From Saccharomycopsis fibuligera x Saccharomycopsis cf. fibuligera (lineage: Eukaryota > Ascomycota > Saccharomycetes > Ascoideales > Saccharomycopsidaceae): a DNA stretch of 64,000 bases. Positions 8,343 to 16,717 of this stretch are shown one piece after another (position 1 is the first letter of the stretch; each line of letters starts with the position of its first letter). The DNA lies in contig CP012811.1 of NCBI GenBank assembly GCA_001936135.1, positions 2,356,001-2,420,000 on the forward strand. Direction: 5' to 3'. The translations under genes were made by a program, and so were the position numbers. Below the pieces are notes generated by a model. That model saw only the letters and a program-made list of their open reading frames with translations, made no database searches and had not been told where the DNA came from.

Positions 8343-9932
8343 ATGGATAAGTCTGACAAGAAAGAAACATACTCAACGTCTGTCAGTGTTAGTGGCGGTG
8401 AATTCACCGATGTCCACGAAAATGTCATCACCTCTGTCATGTCCCCTGGCGGCAAACAAATTGAGATAAATGACAAAAATGCTGATGATGCGATGAAATA
8501 TGCTACTGAGTCCAAAAGCATCGTATTGGATCCTGTTTATGAAAAGAAACTCCTTCGCAAGATTGATTGGCTTATCTTGCCGGTTATTGTCAGTCTTATG
8601 TCATGTCAGCTCATGGATAAAACCACTAACTCATACGCCGCAATCATGGGCCTCAGAACTGACTTACACATGTCCACAGATGTCTACTCTTGGGTTGGTA
8701 GCTCTTTCTATTTTGGTTACTTATTTTTCGAATACCCTTGCAATGTCCTTTTACAGAAATTTCCGCTTTCAAAGATTTTATCGACGGCGGTTATACTTTG
8801 GGGTATTATCTTAATGTGCCATGCTGCTTGTCAAAGTGCTGCTCCATTTCTTGTGTGCCGTGTGCTCCTCGGTGCTTTTGAAGGTTGTATGAACCCAGCG
8901 TACATTATGCTCACCAGTCAGTGGTGGAAGAAAAGCGAGCAGTTCATGCGTACCTGTATCTGGATGGGGTTCCAAGGATTTGGTACTATTTTGGGCGCAG
9001 GAATAGCTTATGGTCTTGCTGTTAACAGAGGAGAGGAGGGCCATGCTTTGGCTTCATGGAGATTACTCTATATTATCACTGGTGCAATTACCGTTTTCTT
9101 GGGTTTTATATCCTTGGTGCATATGCCAGATATCCCAACCAAAGCCTGGTTTTTGAACAAAACGGATAAAATGTACGCAGTTGAGCGTATCAGAGAAAAC
9201 CAGCAAGGTTTTGGTAACCATCAATTTAAAAAGCATCAAATGATGGAAGCATTTTCCGATCCAGTGACTTGGATTCTTTTTATTTATGGCATGTCGTATG
9301 CAATTCCGAATGGCGGTTTCAATAACTTTGGAAGCATTTTGCTCAACAGTGACTTTGGTTTCCTGTCAACCACTTCATTACTCATGAACATGCCCGGTGG
9401 AGCTATTGATGTCGTTATACCATTTGCAATGGCCTATTTGAACTATAAGTTTATGAACAACAAAAGACTTTACACATGTATCGGGGTCAATATCGTCTGC
9501 CTTGTTGGTATGTGTTTGCTTAATTTTACTTCACACAAGGGTTCTAAATTGGCAGGTTACCTCAGCTTTTACTTTGCAACCGGTTGTCTTGCTGGTGTTA
9601 CCTCAATAATCTCATCCAATGTTGCCGGATACACCAAGAAGACGGTTGTAAATACCATGTTCCTTATTGGGTACTGTGCCGGAAACATCATTGGGCCTCA
9701 AACATTTAAAGCTGAGCAGGCACCAAGCTACGAAGGGGCCAAAGCGGCAATGCTTGTATCGTTTATAGGTGGTACTATTTGTATGATCGGATTGGTATGT
9801 ATCTATGTGTCGAGAAACAAATCCAGAGACAAGCAGAGACTGGATATGGGTGATGCGTACGTGATACCAGAAAATATTGAGTTTGCAGACTTGACTGATA
9901 AAGAAAACCCAGAGTTTAGATATTCTTTGTAA
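8343..9932 (+). CDS. Dal5-like anion:cation symporter permease
   Basis: This 529-residue major facilitator belongs to the anion:cation symporter family, which includes yeast Dal5 (allantoate, ureidosuccinate, dipeptides), Tna1, Vht1 and Yct1. After a hydrophilic N-terminus of about 70 residues comes the signature KIDWLILPVIVSLMSCQLMDKTTNSYA of helix 1, then FEYPCNVLLQ. FEGCMNPAYIMLTSQWWKKSEQ is typical of the family's helix 4-5 region. The segment before NMPGGAID and the C-terminal TKKTVVNTMFLIGYCAGNIIGP block also fit. The frame opens at a TTG (8334) but the first ATG is 8343. Residue 341 is a CTG codon where relatives often carry Ser or Thr. The gene probably imports the cluster's organic-acid or amino-acid-derived substrate; which one cannot be told. 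Confidence 0.9.
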   Translation: MDKSDKKETYSTSVSVSGGEFTDVHENVITSVMSPGGKQIEINDKNADDAMKYATESKSIVLDPVYEKKLLRKIDWLILPVIVSLMSCQLMDKTTNSYAAIMGLRTDLHMSTDVYSWVGSSFYFGYLFFEYPCNVLLQKFPLSKILSTAVILWGIILMCHAACQSAAPFLVCRVLLGAFEGCMNPAYIMLTSQWWKKSEQFMRTCIWMGFQGFGTILGAGIAYGLAVNRGEEGHALASWRLLYIITGAITVFLGFISLVHMPDIPTKAWFLNKTDKMYAVERIRENQQGFGNHQFKKHQMMEAFSDPVTWILFIYGMSYAIPNGGFNNFGSILLNSDFGFLSTTSLLMNMPGGAIDVVIPFAMAYLNYKFMNNKRLYTCIGVNIVCLVGMCLLNFTSHKGSKLAGYLSFYFATGCLAGVTSIISSNVAGYTKKTVVNTMFLIGYCAGNIIGPQTFKAEQAPSYEGAKAAMLVSFIGGTICMIGLVCIYVSRNKSRDKQRLDMGDAYVIPENIEFADLTDKENPEFRYSL

Positions 9933-10755
9933 TATTTGTTACTTACAGTTGTTTTTCGTATCCGTTCTTAATTTTTTTTTTAATTTATTTTATTTTATTT
10001 ATTTTGTGTCATGTTATTTTTTGCTGCTCGAATTATTGTTGCTTATGGTGGGATTTATTTTGGGTTTGACTGTGTGCTATTTTTTTTCTATTATATAACT
10101 GTATTCATATTCTTTCTTGCGCAGTCTTTTCTCTTTTGCTGGAGGTATTAACAACCTTTTCAAGGTTTTCACCCATATTTGTTAGATTTTATTGTTTTGA
10201 TCCGAATTACAATTTTCGACAATAAAAATATACTGTACTATCATGTTTTAACAGAAGAGCCTGATGCGAAAGTTATTTCAACTTAAATTTAATTTTTGAA
10301 CATTGGTTTGTAAAGCTTCTGCTCCACTCAGTTGACTTTCGGTTCCTGAGAATCACGAATCTCAGAAGGTGCATATTATGAGGCTGTGAGTGGAGTTGAA
10401 GCCGAAAAATTTGGTTAATTAGCAAACACGTTACATGCTCTCTATTAGCGTATATACAAAATCATAATATTTAAAAGATGACCCTTCTTTTCAACTGGAA
10501 TTTGGTAACGAAGTTGTCATATTCAAGTTTCCCATTTGTGACAGCAGGTATCAATAAAAATTTTCTAAAAGATTAATTTTCTCCAATCTTGTTAGAAAAG
10601 AGAGCACACCTGCAATTCTAATAAGTATCATATTAATTAAAAAAAACTTTTTGGGTTTTGGCTAAACATTTATTGAAACACTAATTGGGCAACTTTCTTA
10701 GCCTAATTTTAAACTATAAATGGTTGAATATAAAGATTTTAATATAAAGCACTTT
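9933..10755. other. Convergent intergenic with a structured inverted repeat
   Basis: This 0.8-kb gap lies between the 3' ends of the permease and the racemase-like gene and holds no coding frame. Its notable content is a long imperfect inverted repeat with an internal hairpin at 10315-10402. The rest is AT-rich and looks like ordinary terminator sequence. Confidence 0.6.
10315..10402. repeat. Imperfect inverted repeat enclosing a hairpin
   Basis: The left arm GCTTC-TG-CTCCACTCA (10315-10330) pairs with the right arm TGAGTGGAG-TT-GAAGC (10387-10402). That gives 14 Watson-Crick pairs interrupted by one 2x2 internal loop. Inside it, CTGAGA (10346-10351) pairs with TCTCAG (10360-10365) around an 8-base loop. 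This could be a structured RNA, a terminator shared by the convergent genes, or a remnant of a small inverted-repeat element. No coding frame explains it. Confidence 0.65.
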
Positions 10756-11550
10756 CTACAACAATTCTTTTGAACTTCTTTTTCGTGGTTTCAAACCCTG
10801 TTCTTTAAAGCCATCTTCTGGAAGAATTCTTGCTTGCAAACCCGAGTAAAACCAGTCAATCATTGTGATTGCATCATAAACCGGCAAGCCAGTAGCTTTC
10901 TGGACTGCTCTTGACGTTGGCGGCATTTGTGTACATTCAAACACAAATGCTCCAATGGTGTTGTCTTTAGAGAATGCTTCTTGTGCCAAATTAATCATTT
11001 CTTGTTCTAACTTTTCATGGACATATGGTTTACCTCTAACGATAATGTCCCGTAAATGACCATCTGATTTGCAACCAAATACAACAAGTCTTTCTTTCAT
11101 TTCTGGTGTAATCACCCCAAGTCCATCAAAATGAGCATCCCCAAGAATCTCTCCATGGAATGTAAGAACTGCCACTTTCTTTGCAGGGCTCATCGTTGAA
11201 AGCACAAATGGAACTTGTAACAAACTTGAAGTGGCCACTGGAATGGGGCTTTTCTGAGCGAGTCTAGTTTGCACTTGTGCGAGAAACCCACAGGAGGTAA
11301 TGACACCAACAGCACCACGGTCTGCAAGCTTTTTGCAAGCATCTGCGAAAGCGTCGACAAAATCCTCCGAAAACTTACCACCGTTGACAACATTTTTTAC
11401 GGTTGCATTTTTGACCTGCTCATGGATAACCGGACAGTAGTATGAAAGCTCGTTTAGGGGGTCCCCTGGTGGACGGTGAATATCTTCTGTGTAATCTAAA
11501 CAGAGGGCGCCGAGGGGAGGAAGTTCAGTTCTTGGAGGATACTTTGACAT
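10756..11550 (-). CDS. Asp/Glu/hydantoin racemase-superfamily protein
   Basis: This 264-residue cytosolic protein belongs to the cofactor-independent Asp/Glu racemase / hydantoin racemase / maleate isomerase superfamily. These enzymes use two cysteines, one from each half of a pseudo-symmetric fold, to swap protons on a carbon next to a carboxylate. Both are present: Cys87 in VITSCGFLAQ and Cys206 in FECTQMPP. Length fits the fungal members. It lacks the NPNS-type start of yeast Dcg1, so it belongs to another subgroup. It is divergent from the Zn2Cys6 regulator at 11979 with a 428-base shared promoter. Next to a permease and an amine oxidase, a role in racemising or isomerising an imported amino-acid-like compound is plausible, but the substrate is unknown. 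Confidence 0.85.
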   Translation of the reverse strand: MSKYPPRTELPPLGALCLDYTEDIHRPPGDPLNELSYYCPVIHEQVKNATVKNVVNGGKFSEDFVDAFADACKKLADRGAVGVITSCGFLAQVQTRLAQKSPIPVATSSLLQVPFVLSTMSPAKKVAVLTFHGEILGDAHFDGLGVITPEMKERLVVFGCKSDGHLRDIIVRGKPYVHEKLEQEMINLAQEAFSKDNTIGAFVFECTQMPPTSRAVQKATGLPVYDAITMIDWFYSGLQARILPEDGFKEQGLKPRKRSSKELL

Positions 11551-11978
11551 TATTAAATTTGATTAATACAGATGATATTTCAGGGGCTATAGATATAGGG
11601 CCCGCCAAAAATTGTCATTTTGCGCAAGGTGATCCTCGACAACCAATAGCTTATATAACTCCCTTCGCAATGCTATCTTATCGGGATTCATGTTGATCGC
11701 ATCGGGCTGCTGCTGCTGCTGCAAGATAAAAAAAAAAAGTACAGGCGACAATTTCCGACGTGCTTATCGGGGCTAACACCATTGCCTATCTGGAGCGGCT
11801 GCAATCTTTACGCAATTTGCCTTTTTAATAGCATCGGAAAGTTCCCTTCTATCATCCTTTACAGCTCACACAGTTCCTATAGCCGTACGAGAGTAAAACA
11901 AAAAACAAAAAACAAAAAACAAAAAACAAAAAACAAAAAACAAAAAAAGCCAATAACATTAGAAACAGTAAGGTAACA
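11551..11978. promoter_or_regulatory. Divergent promoter of racemase and regulator
   Basis: The shared 428-base promoter contains TTATC sites at 11679-11683 and 11764-11768. A near match to the cluster's CGG palindrome, CGGAAAGTTCCC, lies at 11835-11846, so the regulator may act on itself. A (CTG)5 run lies near 11709. The regulator's leader is built of a C-plus-A-run heptamer repeat (11896-11947). Confidence 0.5.
11896..11947 (+). repeat. Heptamer repeat in 5' leader
   Basis: About seven copies of CAAAAAA run through the presumed 5' untranslated leader just upstream of the regulator ATG. G-free, A-rich leaders are common for yeast mRNAs. Confidence 0.8.
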
Positions 11979-14201
11979 ATGAGCTACCAGCAGTTCAAAC
12001 TCAAGATTTCTAGTTCTTCACCACCGGCCCCAGATAACAACGTCAAGAAGAAGCGTCGTTCAAGTGGTAAGCACCAGATGGCAGCATGTAATGCTTGCAA
12101 GAAGAAGCGTAAGAAGTGTGATGGAGGATATCCATCATGCAGCGGATGCTTGAGTTCCTCTATAGAGTGTACAGTCTTTGATATAACTACGAACAGAAAC
12201 TTGCCAAGGAACTATCTTCAGCAATTAGAGAATACGATTCAGCAGCTTGAAAAAGAGCTAGGGAATGCAAAACAAAATGTCGAGGATCAGAAACAAGAGA
12301 TTGATAACCTCACAAAAGAAGCAGGCAAACGATTAGATAGCCCAGGCAATGCAGTGGCAACCAACCCTTCCCCGGATAAACAAGATGACAGAAAAGAAAA
12401 TTTGGAGATGGAGATTGGCTACATCACTTTAGGTGCTGGAGCTGAATCGCGGTACATTGGAGACAGCAGTGCATATTCAATTGCCAAAGCGATCACAAAT
12501 TCAATTAATTACTACAAACGGGCATCACACATCACCAATGAATTCTATAAAACCCAAGATGCTGATAGAGTGGAAGTGATCGTTCCACCCGCCGCTAAGC
12601 CGTCGATGAACAGAGCCTTGAACTACTTGAATAAGTACTACGCGTTTGTCCAATGCCAGTATTCATTTCTTGACTGGAACTGGGTTAAGAAAGCTTTCCA
12701 ACAAGTAATGTCCTGTAATGATTTAACAAGTCTGGCAAAGCCCGAAGAGATATTTTTTACATATATGATTTTCGCTATTGGTTCGCAGCTAGTCGACTCA
12801 AAGTCATGGAGCCAATGTTCTGCGTCCACTCACACAAAATCTTACTATCAAAAGGCCCTCAAGAATATTGGGCCATTAATAGAAGTAACAAATTTGAGAA
12901 CTGTCCAAGTTTGGCTAATTTTGTCTGTTTTTTCACAAAAAATGCCTGACGGGACTTCAATTTGGCAAACTATTGGAATAGCTATTCGCACTTCTGTTGC
13001 TTTGGGGCTTCATCGAGAGCCGTATCATGCTAACAGAAATAACAATAATGAATTCGGGGCCAACCAATACGAGGAAATACAGCTAAGGTACCGTGTTTTT
13101 TGGAGCGCGTATGGTATGGAGCGCATCAACGGGGTGGTGTTAGGCCGACCTTTTGGAATTTCGGATATTGATATTGATGCCCCATTACCATCCGAAACTC
13201 CAGAAGCTAATATTTCTCTTCATGTTATCAGATTACGTCGGATACAATCTAGCATTTGCACTTTTGTATACAAGCCGGTTCAAATTATTGATAAGCCAGA
13301 AGATATTGATTCAACGAGGGTGCAAATTATGCTAGAGCTCAATAACTGGATGTCAACATTTCCTGGCAAGTCACATCCACAATCCACATTTGAGACATTC
13401 AACTGGTCAAGTATTTCTTATCATAACTCTATTTTGCTTCTCCTTAGACCTGTAATAATGCATGTGGCACGTTTGAAGAATAATTCTGGCGCAAGGCTTC
13501 TTGAGTGGTTCAAAGTGTTTGCTAATTCTGCATCAGCTGTCTGTATGAATTATAAGGACCTTCACACAAAAGGAAATTTGGGTTACACATGGCTTTCAAT
13601 GCACTGTGTGTTTGTGTCTGGATTGTCGTTTCTCTATTGTGTTTGGTTAGATAATATACTAAATGTGCTCGAATGGAAAAAAGGTAAAGCGGCTTCAACA
13701 TACGACACAATTAATGCATGCTCAACAACATTGTGTGTATTTGCGGAAAGGTGGCCTAGCTCAGCAGTATTTCGCGACACATTCGACAGAATAAGCAGCG
13801 CTATTTTGGAGCTGCAAGATTATGCTTCTAAACAACTGAGCAAAGTAAAAAACAGGAGGGCCAGCGCTCCTATTGGCGGTATCTTGGAAAAACAGAGTAT
13901 AGGGATTGATGAATATTTGTGCTATAGTGCTGATTTTGCTACTGAAACTCAAGGAACTTCCTCAGATACTAATAATCAAAATAGTTTTCAAGATAAATCG
14001 AACAGCAACATTGTCAACATACGTACAAGCAGAAACAATATCTGTGTACCAGCTTTGCTCAATCCACTTAACCAGCAAGACGACGAGATAAATACAAGCG
14101 AGTTTGGAGAAATGGATGCATCGCTATGGGAATTTTTGGACCGTACTGGAGATAAGTTCCTAAGAAACATTTATTACGATATGGAAGATATATTTAAGTG
14201 A
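11979..14201 (+). CDS. Zn2Cys6 (Gal4-type) transcription factor
   Basis: This 740-residue nuclear regulator has a binuclear zinc cluster at residues 37-64: C37-x2-C40-x6-C47-x6-C54-x2-C57-x6-C64, with the usual basic stretch KKKRKK between. A short linker and a coiled-coil dimerisation helix (about 77-112, LENTIQQLEKEL) follow. Then comes a fungal-specific regulatory domain at roughly 220-560, with the characteristic GLHREPY and RVFWSAYGMER motifs. The C-terminus is acidic and aromatic (MDASLWEFLDRTGD), fitting an activation segment. Lys/Arg-rich sequence before the cluster should serve as nuclear import signal. It is divergent from the racemase-like gene, and its likely targets carry CGG-N6-CCG sites, including the transporter promoter at 7.5-8.3 kb. 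It is probably the pathway-specific regulator of this cluster (inference). Confidence 0.93.
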   Translation: MSYQQFKLKISSSSPPAPDNNVKKKRRSSGKHQMAACNACKKKRKKCDGGYPSCSGCLSSSIECTVFDITTNRNLPRNYLQQLENTIQQLEKELGNAKQNVEDQKQEIDNLTKEAGKRLDSPGNAVATNPSPDKQDDRKENLEMEIGYITLGAGAESRYIGDSSAYSIAKAITNSINYYKRASHITNEFYKTQDADRVEVIVPPAAKPSMNRALNYLNKYYAFVQCQYSFLDWNWVKKAFQQVMSCNDLTSLAKPEEIFFTYMIFAIGSQLVDSKSWSQCSASTHTKSYYQKALKNIGPLIEVTNLRTVQVWLILSVFSQKMPDGTSIWQTIGIAIRTSVALGLHREPYHANRNNNNEFGANQYEEIQLRYRVFWSAYGMERINGVVLGRPFGISDIDIDAPLPSETPEANISLHVIRLRRIQSSICTFVYKPVQIIDKPEDIDSTRVQIMLELNNWMSTFPGKSHPQSTFETFNWSSISYHNSILLLLRPVIMHVARLKNNSGARLLEWFKVFANSASAVCMNYKDLHTKGNLGYTWLSMHCVFVSGLSFLYCVWLDNILNVLEWKKGKAASTYDTINACSTTLCVFAERWPSSAVFRDTFDRISSAILELQDYASKQLSKVKNRRASAPIGGILEKQSIGIDEYLCYSADFATETQGTSSDTNNQNSFQDKSNSNIVNIRTSRNNICVPALLNPLNQQDDEINTSEFGEMDASLWEFLDRTGDKFLRNIYYDMEDIFK

Positions 14202-14701
14202 TAGACGTTAAAGTTTTAGTTGCAACAACAGTTTTTAGGATGCTGTAGTATTTAGGATGCTGTAGTATTTTATTTAATTTTGATAGAGGATTGCCATTGT
14301 GTCATTACTGCGGGATAATGCTAAGTGACGCAAACATAAACGGAGTTGCTGCATACTTCCAGTTAACATATATGCAGGAGGTGATGCAGGGAAGACTTTA
14401 CAGACAATAATAGATCGGCTCGAAGTCACATTCATACCCGGACGCATTTGGTGATATATATACGGGTAATGCTATAAACTTATCATTCCTTTGCAATGGA
14501 TCAAGAGCAGCAGGAAGCAATTCAGTGCGGCTCCTCACTAAGTAATAATCCTTTTTATTGCGACACATTGAATATACTAAGAGTATTCGTGTTTTAATAA
14601 TTTTCTGGCTGAAAGTTAATAAAGTAAACAATATTGTTTCGTTTCTTATATCAGCTGTTGTCTGTTGATTAGATTGCTAAAACAACATATCAACGTCAGT
14701 T
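14202..14701. other. Intergenic with a 17-base tandem duplication
   Basis: No gene is seen in these 500 bases between two plus-strand genes. A 17-base unit beginning TAGGATGCTG occurs twice in tandem at 14236-14269, just after the regulator stop codon. Confidence 0.7.
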
Positions 14702-15355
14702 ATGCCAATTACATTCCACTACCACTCAAATAATGTTGTTCCATCAACCAGCACAGTCCAGTTTGCTGCTTCATTTCTTGACTGGGCTGAGGTTGGCACA
14801 ATAAGAGAATCAGACCATGATTTTCATGCAATATTTGATCGCAAGTTTGATAAAGGCACCAAATTATTCTATAAATTTATCGTGGATGGCACATGGGTGC
14901 TTAGCGATGATCCTGGATTGCCTACAGAAGCTAATCCGGAAGGCATTGTAAACCATGTCTTGGAAATTCAAGATGACAGTGTTCAAAAAGCACCAGAAGG
15001 GAAAAATGAAGATAAAAGCAAGCAAAACTTTAGCAGCAACGGTACTCCAACAGCCACAGATCGCCATTCTGATACCACCTTATCTCCCAACTCTGCAGAT
15101 ATAACCCCAGAACAGCCACAGGAGCAACAGCCACAACAACTCAGACAAAGAAATCATGGCGATTCAAGCAGCACTAGAAAAAGGTCAAGCTCTCAGAGCT
15201 CTGATGCTTCAACCGTTATTGTTTTGTATAACAAACAATCGGCATACAGCAAGTTCCTAACATGGTGTTATCTGGTAACCGTGGGAAAATTTGTCAATGG
15301 CATCAGGTACGTATTCGGTATCCAAAACGGATCCAGAAGATCTGTATGTCATTAA
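14702..15355 (+). CDS. CBM48 / AMPK glycogen-binding-like protein (Crp1/Mdg1-like)
   Basis: This protein has 217 residues. The first 95 or so form an early-set beta-sandwich of the AMPK-beta glycogen-binding (CBM48) type: HSNNVVPSTSTVQFAASFLDWAE near the N-terminus, then KLFYKFIVDGTWVLSDD and NPEGIVNHVLEI. The same order occurs at the N-terminus of yeast Crp1 and Mdg1. Crp1 is known for binding cruciform DNA and Mdg1 for pheromone signalling. The rest is a polar, Gln/Ser-rich linker, then a hydrophobic segment (FLTWCYLVTVGKFVNGIRYVFGI, about 180-202) that could be a membrane anchor or amphipathic helix. It is shorter than the S. cerevisiae proteins (366-465). A donor-like GTATGT at 15344-15349, a few codons before the stop, leaves open a spliced C-terminus, but I found no matching branch site and exon. 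Confidence 0.7.
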   Translation: MPITFHYHSNNVVPSTSTVQFAASFLDWAEVGTIRESDHDFHAIFDRKFDKGTKLFYKFIVDGTWVLSDDPGLPTEANPEGIVNHVLEIQDDSVQKAPEGKNEDKSKQNFSSNGTPTATDRHSDTTLSPNSADITPEQPQEQQPQQLRQRNHGDSSSTRKRSSSQSSDASTVIVLYNKQSAYSKFLTWCYLVTVGKFVNGIRYVFGIQNGSRRSVCH

Positions 15356-16717
15356 AGTATTTCCCAAGATTTGTTAGTATTATTTATGCATGGTGCGAGA
15401 GGAGCAATAGACTAAGTATATTGCTGTATGCTGATATCTTTACATATGCACAAGAAAGGCGGCTGCTCTTGTGCAGCATGCAGAACCTCAAAGACTGCAT
15501 GCATAGCTAACTTTATTAGGGACTTTTTTTTTTGTTTTTGTGTCCTTTCTTTTTTTTATCAGAAGAGAAAAGTGGTTTGAATGGTACACGTTTTTATGTT
15601 CTTGGGCAATCAATTTCGTTTTATTTATTTTACTTAGAGAGTTTTGTGTTATTTTATCTCCTTTTTAATTTCGGGTCTCCTTATAATAAAATTTTCCTTG
15701 AGGTAACTAAGTTTTCATTTATAATAATTCTTTCGTTTTTTGTATAACTTTGTGTTAACTAGATATTTTTTTATCTATTATAAAGATTTAATCATCAGTA
15801 TTATTGAATAATGGCCGGTCTGAAGAAAAAGGTACTACGTCGGGTTGGATTTCTTCTGAGGAGAACTCAGTATTAATATATATAGTTTTATGTAGCGTAA
15901 TGTTAAGGTATAATGGATGAAGTCCTTATCTCTTAATAAATCTATTTATTAGATTTACGTTTTGTTATTCTTGTCTCTTTATAGTTCGGGTTATTATGAT
16001 GCATTCTTGTTTGCGCCACTTAAACTATCTCATGCTGAAGCTTCAGTACACTTTTGGTTTCCTCAACATCATCGGTGTATATACAACTTGGAGTCATCGT
16101 AAAGTAGACACAACTAGTAGGCATGTAATGGTTGAATTTCAGGGCATAACCAGAAACCTAAAACATATCTTGCCCTTACTTTTTTTTTGAGCTTTGTTCT
16201 TTTCACTACCCCGCCTGTGTTAAACAAAGAAGGACAAAAAAAAAAAAAAAATGCTAAAAAGACAAAAAAATAAATTACAATTTCAGTAAATCTATATAAG
16301 ATAATTCCTAAAAAACAAAAAGAAAACCAAATCATAACACCATCAGCTAATCAAAAGAAACAAAAAACATTGAAAATAAAAGATTTTACAGCAAACCAAA
16401 AAAGCCAAGAAAAGAAGAGTAAAGAAAAGAAAGCAAGGTAGAAAGCAAACCAATGCATGAAAGCAAAGAAGAGAAAGAAGACAGAATACCGATAAATAAT
16501 GGAACTCAGATTGTAAAACAAAACAAAAAATAATTGAAAAAAATAGTAAGTCGTAAAAAAAAACAGTGTGCAAAAATTCGCTATACCAAAAGTGAAATAA
16601 TAATAATAATAAAAAGAAAAAAGAAGGAAAGAAAGATAACAGTACTCAAAATCGTATGATATTTGGTGCAACAGAATATGGCGTAGATGTAGAATATTAA
16701 TCCTCATATTATCTTGA
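15356..16717. other. Long convergent intergenic, no gene seen
   Basis: This 1.36-kb gap between two 3' ends is unusually long for convergent yeast genes. It is extremely A/T-rich and strand-skewed, T-rich at 15.5-15.8 kb and A-rich at 16.2-16.7 kb, so open frames there give only Phe/Leu/Lys-rich translations. I see no credible gene. Confidence 0.6.
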
